This document shows, piece by piece, positions 52,915 through 60,993 of a stretch of DNA of 64,000 nt (position 1 is the first letter of the stretch; each line of letters opens with the position of its first letter). A model generated the notes under the pieces. That model was given only the letters and a program-made list of their open reading frames with translations, had not been told where the DNA came from and did not search any database. This DNA comes from Lachnospira sp. UBA4346 (lineage in GTDB: Bacteria; Bacillota; Clostridia; Lachnospirales; Lachnospiraceae). The translations under genes and the position numbers were made by a program. The stretch lies in NCBI GenBank assembly GCA_002394205.1, contig DGTC01000025.1, forward strand, positions 1 to 64,000, written 5' to 3'.

Positions 52915-52970
52915 AACGCTCCTCGATTCTTTCCAATCTTTTATAAAATAGTTTTTTAAAAGTTATTTTT

Positions 52971-52999
52971 ATCATAGCACAAGCGATACTTATTTTCAA
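52971..52999 (-). promoter_or_regulatory. promoter of the sugar operon
   Basis: TTGAAA (52994-52999), 17-bp spacer, TATGAT (52971-52976), on the minus strand. An AT-rich dyad (CTTTT...AAAAG, about 52938-52962) just downstream could be the ROK operator. Confidence 0.75.
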
Positions 53000-53065
53000 T
53001 CATAAGTTTGTGAATCACACTGCGTAATGTAGTGGGATTTTACAAGGAAATTATTATTAATATAA

Positions 53066-53104
53066 AAGAATCGGAGTTACGTTGTTTGACATACTCCGAT
53101 TCTT
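53066..53104 (-). terminator. terminator downstream of the PAP2 gene
   Basis: A perfect 12-bp stem AAGAATCGGAGT/ACTCCGATTCTT. Its A- and T-rich flanks allow use on either strand. Confidence 0.8.
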
Positions 53105-53138
53105 CTTATTTGATTATTTTGTTTTATTTTATTTCTGT

Positions 53139-53726
53139 TTATTTATTTGTCCGACGATATGGCTGTTCTTCTATAAATATGCGATGCATATTTTCAAACT
53201 TTTTGAACAACCATTTTGCAACAAAATATGCAAGAACTCCATATAATGAACCAAGTACGAGACTAACGAGAACATCTGTCGGATAATGAACAGTCAGATA
53301 TAATCTTGAAATTGCAATCAAGGCAGCCACAACAATGGCACAAATTCCTTCTCTTTTATACCACATAAAAATAGCAAGTGCTGCTGCAAATGAAGCTGAT
53401 GTATGTCCTGAAGGAAATGACCAGTCATGAATTCCTGCAAAAATACCATACAACTGTGTCGCTTCTAATGTCGGATCGGCAACAAACGGACGTGTTCTGT
53501 GATATACATTCTTCATAATACCATTGCACATAATCACAGAAAAAATCAACGCAATCACCATTGTCAAACCAACTTTTCGATAACGCTTCGGTAAAATAAT
53601 TAATGATGCAAGTGCAAGTGCTATCCAGAGAATTCCTGCATCTCCCATACATGTAAACGCATACATAATCGGATCTGTAATCGGATTATGCAATGAACCA
53701 AACCAATGTAAAATCTGTAATTCCAT
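53139..53726 (-). CDS. PAP2-family membrane phosphatase
   Basis: 195 aa, five to six membrane helices. The three-part lipid phosphatase signature is complete: KNVYHRTRP (K-x6-RP), PSGHTS, and SRLYLTVHYPTDV (SRxxxxxHxxxD). Likely dephosphorylates undecaprenyl pyrophosphate or a phospholipid on the outer face. It follows the SGNH gene by 19 bp on the same strand. Confidence 0.92.
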   Translation of the reverse strand: MELQILHWFGSLHNPITDPIMYAFTCMGDAGILWIALALASLIILPKRYRKVGLTMVIALIFSVIMCNGIMKNVYHRTRPFVADPTLEATQLYGIFAGIHDWSFPSGHTSASFAAALAIFMWYKREGICAIVVAALIAISRLYLTVHYPTDVLVSLVLGSLYGVLAYFVAKWLFKKFENMHRIFIEEQPYRRTNK

Positions 53727-53745
53727 AACTTTCTTTCCTTTGTCT

Positions 53746-54477
53746 TTATTTTATTTCTTCATTAACTGTATTTTTAATATAGTTATAAACAACCTCATAT
53801 GTTGCATTATCATAATGCACGCCATCAACGGTTACATATCCTTTTTTTGTTAAATATGCATTTGTATCAATAATATGTACTTCCGGAGATAACTCTGATG
53901 AAATGGTTTCATTAAAAGTATTTATTTTATCATTCTCAACACTATATCCATGTGCTGCTTCTTTTTCTTCATCTACAGGATTAACCAACATGTAGAAAAT
54001 GTCACAATCTAATTTTTGTTCTAATTCTTTGATTTTTGACACATACTTATCTAAACTGTATCGAAAATCATTTACACCAAGACCAATAATAAGTGCTGTG
54101 TTTTTATCTTTCTTGCATGCCTTTTCAATCTGCTCCTGCTGTTCAACAAGATATTCGTAGCCAATTCCATTTTTAGCAATAAACGTATCTTCCGGCTGTG
54201 CATACGCCGACATTCCAACATATCTTGAATCTCCTACAAATACATACTGATTATATTTATGTGTAGATGAAACTGCCGACTGGCTCTGTGTCACTTCTTC
54301 TTTATCTGCTGCCACTTGAACAGTCACGCTCTGCACCTGCTGTACTCTGTTATCGTCACTTCTATGGCGCAGCATTAAAGCAAAATATGCCATTTCCCCA
54401 ACAATTGCGCATGCACCTATAATAATTAATAAAATCTGTAAGGTTCTAATTCCCGATTTTTTATTATTCTCACTCAT
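53746..54477 (-). CDS. membrane-anchored SGNH/GDSL hydrolase-like protein
   Basis: 243 aa from the ATG at 54475-54477 (GGAG upstream; six more codons open). One N-terminal helix (LQILLIIIGACAIVGEMAYFAL), a Gln/Val linker, then the SGNH fold: VFVGDSRYVGM (Ser), IGLGVNDFRY (Gly, Asn), DGVHYDN (Asp, His). An extracellular esterase or acyltransferase acting on wall polymer is plausible. Confidence 0.85.
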   Translation of the reverse strand: MSENNKKSGIRTLQILLIIIGACAIVGEMAYFALMLRHRSDDNRVQQVQSVTVQVAADKEEVTQSQSAVSSTHKYNQYVFVGDSRYVGMSAYAQPEDTFIAKNGIGYEYLVEQQEQIEKACKKDKNTALIIGLGVNDFRYSLDKYVSKIKELEQKLDCDIFYMLVNPVDEEKEAAHGYSVENDKINTFNETISSELSPEVHIIDTNAYLTKKGYVTVDGVHYDNATYEVVYNYIKNTVNEEIK

Positions 54478-54547
54478 AACTTCTCCATCTTTCAAGCATT
54501 TCCCATCAGTAAATTGAATGGTTATTTCTGTCCCTGCTTTTATTTGC

Positions 54548-54997
54548 TTATTTTAACAGCTCTTCAAAATCATTTTCTGTATAGACGGCAACCCCTTTGT
54601 TTTTTAAAAATGCAGCGGTCTTTCCATCTCCATCGACTAATTTCTTTGAAAATGTCCCATCATACACTTGTCCGCTTCCACACGACGGACTTCTCGCCTT
54701 TAGAATTGCTATGGATGCGTGATACATCTGTGCAATCGCATATGCTTCTTGTGCTCCTCTGTTAAATGCCTCATCAACATCCTGCCCGGATGCCGCAATA
54801 ACTTTTCCGTTGTATATTTCTGCTGGAACACGTGGCGTCGGCAATCCGCCTAACTGCTCCGGACAAATCGGAACAATCTGAAACTGTTCTAATAATTGCG
54901 GAATCTTTTGAGAAAATGTGTCAATCTGCTGACACGCTCCATCATAACGACAATGTATGCCTAATAAACAGGCACTCACAAGTATCACCGGCTTCAT
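54548..54997 (-). CDS. DUF523 protein
   Basis: 149 aa. Family motifs LVSACLLGIHCRYDG at the N-terminus, ICPEQLGGLPTPR, and LKARSPSCGSG. Conserved Cys residues suggest a metal or sulfur role, but the function is not established. It overlaps the end of the RNase H gene by 4 bp (ATGA), so it is translationally coupled to it. Confidence 0.9.
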   Translation of the reverse strand: MKPVILVSACLLGIHCRYDGACQQIDTFSQKIPQLLEQFQIVPICPEQLGGLPTPRVPAEIYNGKVIAASGQDVDEAFNRGAQEAYAIAQMYHASIAILKARSPSCGSGQVYDGTFSKKLVDGDGKTAAFLKNKGVAVYTENDFEELLK

Positions 54998-55587
54998 CCT
55001 ATAATACCTACTGCTTCCTTTGCCAATCGGTCTGCCATTTCATTTCCTTCCACGCCGGAATGACCTTTTACTTTGACAAAATGAATATCAATTTGTCCTT
55101 TAACCGACTGTATATAATCATAATATGCGATGGTTCCTTTTTTATTCCTTTTCCAGCCGCCTGTTGCCCACATTTCTATTCCAAGATAATCATAATAAAT
55201 ATGTATCTGCGGAATCCCCAATTCAATCGCTTTTTGAATCGCAGCCATACTGCCTAGCACTTCTCCTGCTACATTTCGCATAGAAGCCATTTCTGCATCT
55301 GAACCGGAACCCTGTAAAACATAACGCTGACCTTCATTTTCTAAAAATCCGCCATACCCGTAAACACCGTTCGTCTGGTTAAACGAGCCATCTACGAATG
55401 CATACGCCCTGATTGGTACTGTGTTCTGTACTGCACCTGTTCCAATATACTGTTCCGCTTCTTGCTTTGATGTAAAACTCTTATACTGTGCACCGGAATA
55501 TCCATCTACTACAGCCTTACATTCTGCCCATGTATGAAATATTCCTGTCTGCTTTCCTTTTCTTACTGCGTAATACTTTGACGGCAT
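54994..55587 (-). CDS. rnhA: ribonuclease HI with N-terminal viroplasmin-like domain
   Basis: 197 aa. The N-terminal 45-residue hybrid-binding domain (KYYAVRKGKQTGIFHTWAEC...YKSFTSKQEAEQYIG) is followed by the RNase H fold with DEDD residues: AFVDGSF (Asp), NVAGEVLGSM (Glu), IYYDYLGIE (Asp), GNEMADRLAKEA (Asp). Degrades RNA in RNA-DNA hybrids. This is the eukaryote-like arrangement common in clostridia. Confidence 0.93.
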   Translation of the reverse strand: MPSKYYAVRKGKQTGIFHTWAECKAVVDGYSGAQYKSFTSKQEAEQYIGTGAVQNTVPIRAYAFVDGSFNQTNGVYGYGGFLENEGQRYVLQGSGSDAEMASMRNVAGEVLGSMAAIQKAIELGIPQIHIYYDYLGIEMWATGGWKRNKKGTIAYYDYIQSVKGQIDIHFVKVKGHSGVEGNEMADRLAKEAVGIIG

Positions 55588-55606
55588 ATTCTACTCCACT
55601 TCTGCA

Positions 55607-56893
55607 TTAATACACACGAATCACACCTGAAATCTCTGAAACGACAGACATTCCTCTCAAGATTGTCACTGCATCATTAAAATGTCTTTCTTCGACTTCA
55701 TCCGTAATAATAACAAGTTCTGCTGTTCCGCTCTTTCTGCTCTTTTGAACAACCTGTGCAATACTTACATTATTATTTCCTAACACGCTGGCAATATTTG
55801 CAAGTACACCTGCTTTATCTGCTGCCTGAATACGCAGGAAGAATTTACTGCTGGTATCACCGATTTCCTTAACCGGAAGTATCTTATAACAACTGCATCC
55901 TACGCGTCCGCAACAGCCATTTACAATATTACGGCACACATCTACAATATCACCCATAACGGCACTTGCTGTCGGCATCTGACCTGCTCCACGTCCCATA
56001 AACATTGCATCATCCATCGCATCCGCATGAACAAATACTGCATTAATGGAATCATTGACTCCTGCAAGCGGATGATTCTCCGGAATTAACATTGGATGAA
56101 CCTTTACCTCGATTCCAGACTCTGTATTTCTTGCAACGCCTAAAAGTTTAATAACATAGCCGAATTCCTTCGCATACTTGATATCATCAGCAGTAATCTT
56201 TGTAATTCCTTCTGTATACACCTGTGAAAATGTCACACGTGAATTAAATGCAATGGAAGCCATAATCGCAATCTTACGGCCAGCATCATAGCCTTCTACG
56301 TCTGCAGTCGGATCTGCTTCTGCATAACCTAACTCTGTAGCCTTTGCAAGTGCATCATCATAACTCATACCGCTCTCTGTCATCTTTGTTAAAATATAAT
56401 TTGTTGTACCATTGACAATTCCCATTACTTCTGTAATGTGATTGCCTGCCATGCTCTGCTTTAACGGACGAATAATCGGAATTGCGCCTGCTACGGCAGC
56501 TTCGAACTGTAAATCAACACCTGCCTGCTCTGCTGCATCCATTACTTCTTTTCCATGCTCTGCGAGTAAATCTTTATTCGCTGTAACAACCTGCTTCCCG
56601 GCACGCAGTGCCTCTAAAACATATGTCTTTGCCGGCTCAATACCGCCCATTAATTCTACAATAATATCAATTTCAGGATCATCAATGATTTCTTTCCAAT
56701 TATCCGTTAATACTTCTCTTGGAATTCCTTCACGTTCCTTAGCAAGACTTCTTACCAATACTTTTTTAATTTCAAAATTGGCACCTGTCTTATTTACAAA
56801 TTCTCCTGCTAAATCCTGGGCAAGTCGGCATACACCACTACCAACGGTTCCTGCACCTAATACTGCTGCTTTGATTGTTCTCTGACTGCTCAT
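55607..56893 (-). CDS. hom: homoserine dehydrogenase
   Basis: 428 aa from the ATG at 56891-56893 (AAGGAG upstream). NAD(P)-binding VLGAGTVGSGVCRL, VELMGGIEPAKTYV, VTANKDLLAEHG, catalytic region GYAEADPTADVEGYDAGRK, and a C-terminal ACT domain (FFLRIQAADKAGVLANIASVLG) for feedback by threonine. Its upstream region is occupied by repeat copies B and C, which separate it from thiM. No thrB, thrC or lysC in the window. Confidence 0.95.
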   Translation of the reverse strand: MSSQRTIKAAVLGAGTVGSGVCRLAQDLAGEFVNKTGANFEIKKVLVRSLAKEREGIPREVLTDNWKEIIDDPEIDIIVELMGGIEPAKTYVLEALRAGKQVVTANKDLLAEHGKEVMDAAEQAGVDLQFEAAVAGAIPIIRPLKQSMAGNHITEVMGIVNGTTNYILTKMTESGMSYDDALAKATELGYAEADPTADVEGYDAGRKIAIMASIAFNSRVTFSQVYTEGITKITADDIKYAKEFGYVIKLLGVARNTESGIEVKVHPMLIPENHPLAGVNDSINAVFVHADAMDDAMFMGRGAGQMPTASAVMGDIVDVCRNIVNGCCGRVGCSCYKILPVKEIGDTSSKFFLRIQAADKAGVLANIASVLGNNNVSIAQVVQKSRKSGTAELVIITDEVEERHFNDAVTILRGMSVVSEISGVIRVY

Positions 56894-56968
56894 ATATACT
56901 CCTTTTCGTATTCCTGAAATTCCTCTTTTTGTTGACACATTCTAAAAGAACTGTCTTTTGTTTGTTTT

Positions 56969-57069
56969 CACTTCGTGCTTTTTCGCTACTTCGTAGCTTT
57001 GTTTTCTCGTTAATGGCTTGTAAACAACAAATGCCACCTTCGGTGTCGCTTGCTTTTTTCTGCGCTCAT
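56969..57069 (-). repeat. structured TTC-loop repeat, copy C (truncated)
   Basis: 101 bp. Same start (ATG at 57067-57069) and same hairpins GCTAC-TTC-GTAGC and CACC-TTC-GGTG, but the last part of the element (after CACTTCGTGC) is missing. The reading frame stops after 19 codons (MSAEKSKRHRRW start). It begins 6 bases after the TAA that ends copy B. Confidence 0.85.
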
Positions 57070-57075
57070 TATTTT

Positions 57076-57197
57076 TTATATATACTCGAAAACCCGCACT
57101 TCGTGCTTTTTCGCTACTTCGTAGCTGTGTTTTCTCGTTAATGGCTTGTAAAAAACAAATGCCACCTTCGGTGTCGCTTGTTTTTTTCTGCGCTCAT
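57076..57197 (-). repeat. structured TTC-loop repeat, copy B
   Basis: 122 bp, about 95% identical to copy A. Its ATG (57195-57197) overlaps the thiM TAA stop by one base. One A fewer in the CACCGAAGGTGG region shifts the frame, so only 19 codons are read. Contains three perfect hairpins with TTC loops. Confidence 0.85.
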
Positions 57198-58036
57198 TAT
57201 ATCATAATACGTGCACGGTCGGCAAATACTTCTGAATGAATTGTACTCAATGCATCCAGCAGTGCTACGTGGAAACTTCCCATCCCCATTGCATCATCGG
57301 CAATTTCTCCTGCAATTCCCAGCAAAACCGTTGCCAATACAGCTGCTTCAAATGAATTACAAACCGATAAAAAGGTCGCTGTTAAAACATTTAACATACA
57401 CCCTGTTCCCGTCAATCTGCTCATTCTTGCACAACCGTTTGCAATGGAAACCACCTGCGTGCCATCTGAGATTAAATCCACTTCACCACTTGCAATAACA
57501 ACCGCTCCCGTTTGGGCGGCATACTCCTTTACAATCCCTGCCACCTGCTGCATCTTTTCAGCTTCATTAAGATGAAACCGGTCATGAATATCCACGTCAA
57601 TCCCCGCAGCCTGCGTCTGCGCACCATATAACGCTTTCATTTCAGATACATTTCCTTTAATAACTGCCGGCATACATTCACTTATAAATTTTTTTGCTAA
57701 TTCATAACGTATCTCACTGCAGGTTACACCAACCGCATCAATAATCAATGGAATATTCGATTCCTTTGCGATATGCCCTGATAACAAAATTGATTCCATA
57801 CGTGCATCTGTAATATTTCCAAGATTCACTGCTAATGCCTGTGCCATCTGCGTTATTTTCTCTACTTCTTTGGGATGTTCTGCCATAATCGGCTTTCCCC
57901 CAATTGCTAACACTGCATTTGCACAGTCGTTAATGGATATTGGATTCGTTATGCAATGAATCAATGGCTGCTCCTGTTCCAATCTGTTGCGAGCCGTTTC
58001 AAATACCTTCTGTAATGTTTCTTTGTCCAATCTCAT
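57197..58036 (-). CDS. thiM: hydroxyethylthiazole kinase ThiM
   Basis: 279 aa. Phosphorylates the thiazole moiety for thiamin salvage. Ribokinase-like fold with LIHCITNPISINDCANAVLAIGGKPIMAEHP at the start, PLIIDAVGVTCS, GNVSEMKALYG, and the catalytic SRLTGTGCMLNVLTATF (Asp-to-Cys variation beside the anion hole, as in the family). It is coupled to thiW 55 bp upstream. Repeat copy B overlaps its stop codon. Confidence 0.95.
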   Translation of the reverse strand: MRLDKETLQKVFETARNRLEQEQPLIHCITNPISINDCANAVLAIGGKPIMAEHPKEVEKITQMAQALAVNLGNITDARMESILLSGHIAKESNIPLIIDAVGVTCSEIRYELAKKFISECMPAVIKGNVSEMKALYGAQTQAAGIDVDIHDRFHLNEAEKMQQVAGIVKEYAAQTGAVVIASGEVDLISDGTQVVSIANGCARMSRLTGTGCMLNVLTATFLSVCNSFEAAVLATVLLGIAGEIADDAMGMGSFHVALLDALSTIHSEVFADRARIMI

Positions 58037-58091
58037 GTCTGTCTTACACTCCCTTCAACGCCATCCAAATCCATATGTGTACATTCTGCAC

Positions 58092-58817
58092 TTACTGTAC
58101 ATGATTGACATTCTTTCGATGCATACACCAGTAAATAACCGCTGCAACCACAAAGGCTGCCAACACAATATACTTAATACTTGCAGCTGCTCTTCCCGGT
58201 GTTTCTACAAAATGATTAACACATACAACGGAAACTAAGTATCCTAAAAATCCGCAAAATGCAATTCCTAATGCATCATTTGTTACCTTGTCCTGTGTTG
58301 CATACACATCTGACCCCAATGTCTGCTGAAACTTTGTTAATAATTTAGCATTTGCCAGCTGCTTTAAGAAAATAAATGCAATGCTGCCGCCAATTAATGT
58401 TCCAGCGATAAATGAAGGAACATAGAAAAACCAGGTAAGCCCTGTTCTGCCCCAGAAAATCGTCATAACCGGATAGGAAAGAATCGCACCAATAATACCT
58501 GTTCCGATAACTTCTCCTAAAAATGCACACACCAGTTTTCCTTTTGACAAACGATATAACATTCCTGATAAAAAGGCTCCAAAAATAGCCCCTGTCAGCG
58601 CAAGCGGCGGAATTCCCATAAACACCATTCTCAATATTCCAATGAGTAATGCACAAAGAAATGCATACCACGGACCTAAGAATACCGCACATGTTACATT
58701 AATAAAATGTGCCATCGGACACATTCCTTCTACTCGCAGAATTGGCGAAATTACCACACCTACTGCAACCATCATTGCCAAAAAAATCATTTTTAATAAG
58801 TTTTGTCTGCTTTTCAT
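58092..58817 (-). CDS. thiW: ThiW, ECF-type substrate-binding protein for thiamin precursor (hydroxyethylthiazole)
   Basis: 241 aa from the ATG at 58815-58817 (GGGGCAAATGAG upstream; the longer frame runs through a strong hairpin). Six hydrophobic helices typical of S components, with PILRVEGMCPMAHFINVTCAVFLGPWYAF near the N-terminus, the ThiW hallmark. Imports hydroxyethylthiazole, which the adjacent ThiM phosphorylates. An unusual 50-residue hydrophilic insertion (LANAKLLTKFQQTLGSDVY...) precedes two extra helices. No TPP riboswitch was found upstream. Confidence 0.88.
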   Translation of the reverse strand: MKSRQNLLKMIFLAMMVAVGVVISPILRVEGMCPMAHFINVTCAVFLGPWYAFLCALLIGILRMVFMGIPPLALTGAIFGAFLSGMLYRLSKGKLVCAFLGEVIGTGIIGAILSYPVMTIFWGRTGLTWFFYVPSFIAGTLIGGSIAFIFLKQLANAKLLTKFQQTLGSDVYATQDKVTNDALGIAFCGFLGYLVSVVCVNHFVETPGRAAASIKYIVLAAFVVAAVIYWCMHRKNVNHVQ

Positions 58818-58843
58818 CTCATTTGCCCCGTTCCCATAAAATT

Positions 58844-58882
58844 GCATCATACAGATATACATTTCATATATCTATATGATGC
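58844..58882 (-). promoter_or_regulatory. 16-bp hairpin in the thiW leader
   Basis: 58844-58859 pairs with 58867-58882 (one mismatch), closing a 7-base loop, 27 bp upstream of the thiW start. Not followed by a clear T run, so probably not a terminator. Confidence 0.6.
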
Positions 58883-58975
58883 TCTTTATTTTTATCTTAT
58901 ATTGTTCTCATTTATTATAGTACACTTTTAATTTGATGCAACTATTTTCCCATAAAATACATTCGGTAAATTTAC

Positions 58976-60697
58976 TTATTGTACTTTAAATTTACCAACT
59001 TCTCCTGATAACACTTCTGAAATTTGTCTGTTGTTGTCTGCCATAGATTCAATATTTTCAACTTCACCTGTCAAATCACTTGCTGTTTCTGCGACATTTA
59101 CAACACCTGTTGCACTCTCCTCTACTGCTGAATTAACGGCTTCAATTGCATTTTTAATTCCATCCATTGCATTATTCAATTGCTCTGACTGTTTTGCAAA
59201 ATCTTCCATTAATTTATGAATATCTGCAGCATCTTTATTATAATCTGCACTTGTTGTAAGCAGCTTTTCGTAGCCGGATGTTGCAATCTCTTCCATAAAT
59301 GTAACCATATGGGTAGCTTCTTTTGCCAGACCTTCTACCGCAGAAATAACTTCGCTGCTTACAGTACGAATCCGTTCCGCTGCACTAGAAGAATCTGTCG
59401 CAAGTTTTCCAATCTCACTGGCAACAACTGCAAATCCACGACCTGCCTCACCTGCTCTTGCTGCCTCAATAGATGCATTCAAAGCAAGTAAATTAGTCTG
59501 CTCTGTAATTTCAATAATATTCTGTGTTAAAATATTAATTTCTGATACGGAAGCCGACTGTTCAATTTTTTCATTTACCGAATCAGACATCTTCTTTGCT
59601 TCTGATAATGCACGCTTCTGGTCCTGCTCTGCGCGACTGTAAATTTCCTGTGCTTTTATCTGAATCTGCTTTGTTGATTCATTTCCACTCAGCGCTTCAT
59701 CTGAAATATCAGAAATATTTTCATAAATGACACCAATGGATTCATTAATCTGATTCAGTGAAGCTGTCGTTTCCTGCATGGCTGCACTCATCTGTTCCAT
59801 TGTCGCAGACACATCCAAAATATTTTCCTTTGCAGCTCCGACCTCTGCAGCCACCTGCTGAGTTGAACCATTCAGTGCATCTGAGTTTTCTGAAATATTT
59901 ATCATAATATCACGAATATATTCCAACAGACTGTTTACATTCTCTGCCAACAGCTCCATTTCATCACCGGTATGTACATCCAGTGTTTTTGTTAAATCGC
60001 CTTCACTGTTTGCCAGTTCATAAATTTTGTCATTAATCGTCATCAGATACTTTACAATCGCTGATATAATAACATTAATAACCGTAACGGCAATGATTAA
60101 GGCAATCAACGCAATCACAATTACCCGAATTCGAATCTGTGAAAGGCTTTCTAAAATTGCAGCGGCATCATAGTCACTTCCTAACACACCAACAACCGTA
60201 TTTCCATTTTTAATCGGAAGATATGCTGTAATAACATCACCGTCTTCGGTATGATCAATCGCTTCTTCGACCATTTCATTTCCGGCAAATACATCCTTTA
60301 AATCCTCATAGGTTCCATCCTCATAAGCAGAACCGATTACCCCTGTTGCTTCATCTGCATCCAATAAATATGTCAGTTTATTTCCATCTGCTTTAATCAC
60401 ATATAAATACTGAACTCCGCAAACATCTTTAACATTCTTTAAATCCGAAAGAATCAACTGGTAATCCTTTGCATTCTCATCTCCTGCTTTTACATTTGCC
60501 AAAAATCCCGGATTAACTTTCGAAATTGCAAGACTTGCAGCAACCCTTGCCTGTTCCGTTCCCTGTCGAATCATAGCCTTTTCCATACTTCGATAAGAAC
60601 TAATTCCAACGGATAAAAATACAACCAATAATAAAACATTTACAACAAGCATTACTTTTGTACGAATACCCATTTTTCTCGTTTTCTGTTTTTTCAT
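58976..60697 (-). CDS. methyl-accepting chemotaxis protein with single Cache sensor
   Basis: 573 aa. Helix 1 at about 13-33, an extracellular Cache-like domain (VNPGFLANVKAGDENAKDYQ...YLYVIKADGNKLTYLLDAD...GVLGSDYDAAAIL), helix 2 at about 193-217, HAMP, and a signalling domain with the tip ITEQTNLLALNASIEAARAG and GRGFAVVASEIGKLATDSS. The ligand is a small extracellular metabolite by family analogy. Terminates close to thiW, which reads the same way. Confidence 0.93.
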   Translation of the reverse strand: MKKQKTRKMGIRTKVMLVVNVLLLVVFLSVGISSYRSMEKAMIRQGTEQARVAASLAISKVNPGFLANVKAGDENAKDYQLILSDLKNVKDVCGVQYLYVIKADGNKLTYLLDADEATGVIGSAYEDGTYEDLKDVFAGNEMVEEAIDHTEDGDVITAYLPIKNGNTVVGVLGSDYDAAAILESLSQIRIRVIVIALIALIIAVTVINVIISAIVKYLMTINDKIYELANSEGDLTKTLDVHTGDEMELLAENVNSLLEYIRDIMINISENSDALNGSTQQVAAEVGAAKENILDVSATMEQMSAAMQETTASLNQINESIGVIYENISDISDEALSGNESTKQIQIKAQEIYSRAEQDQKRALSEAKKMSDSVNEKIEQSASVSEINILTQNIIEITEQTNLLALNASIEAARAGEAGRGFAVVASEIGKLATDSSSAAERIRTVSSEVISAVEGLAKEATHMVTFMEEIATSGYEKLLTTSADYNKDAADIHKLMEDFAKQSEQLNNAMDGIKNAIEAVNSAVEESATGVVNVAETASDLTGEVENIESMADNNRQISEVLSGEVGKFKVQ

Positions 60698-60911
60698 AAC
60701 AATTCCCTCTTTCTGTCATGCAAATAATAAATTTATGTTTACATAAATTAAAAAAATTATATCATAAAATATATTCCTTTTGCTACTAAAAATAAAAACT
60801 TATTGACATATTCTTAAAAATGTTTATAAATGTATTATTTTTATTTATTTTTATAAATTTTATTCCCATTTTTCTTTCATTCTAATCCCTTGTGAACCCT
60901 TAACAATGCAC

Positions 60912-60940
60912 TTGATAATTGTTATCACTTGATTTATAAT
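60912..60940 (+). promoter_or_regulatory. promoter of the alpha/beta hydrolase gene
   Basis: TTGATA (60912-60917), 17-bp spacer, TATAAT (60935-60940). Expected start site near 60947, about 45 bp ahead of the ATG. Confidence 0.75.
60913..60927. promoter_or_regulatory. Fur-type 7-1-7 operator over the -35 box
   Basis: TGATAAT-T-GTTATCA differs from the classical 15-mer TGATAATNATTATCA at one base. It overlaps the -35 of the promoter at 60912-60940, so binding would block transcription. Assignment to Fur rather than PerR or Zur is by sequence consensus. Confidence 0.6.
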
Positions 60941-60993
60941 ATAAATATATTTTATCATTTTAAATAGCATGCAATTTATTAAAAGGAGGATTT

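Noticed and set aside
58863..58975. TPP riboswitch upstream of thiW
   Set aside because: No CTGAGA-type or downstream conserved thiamin-box segment can be found on the minus strand.
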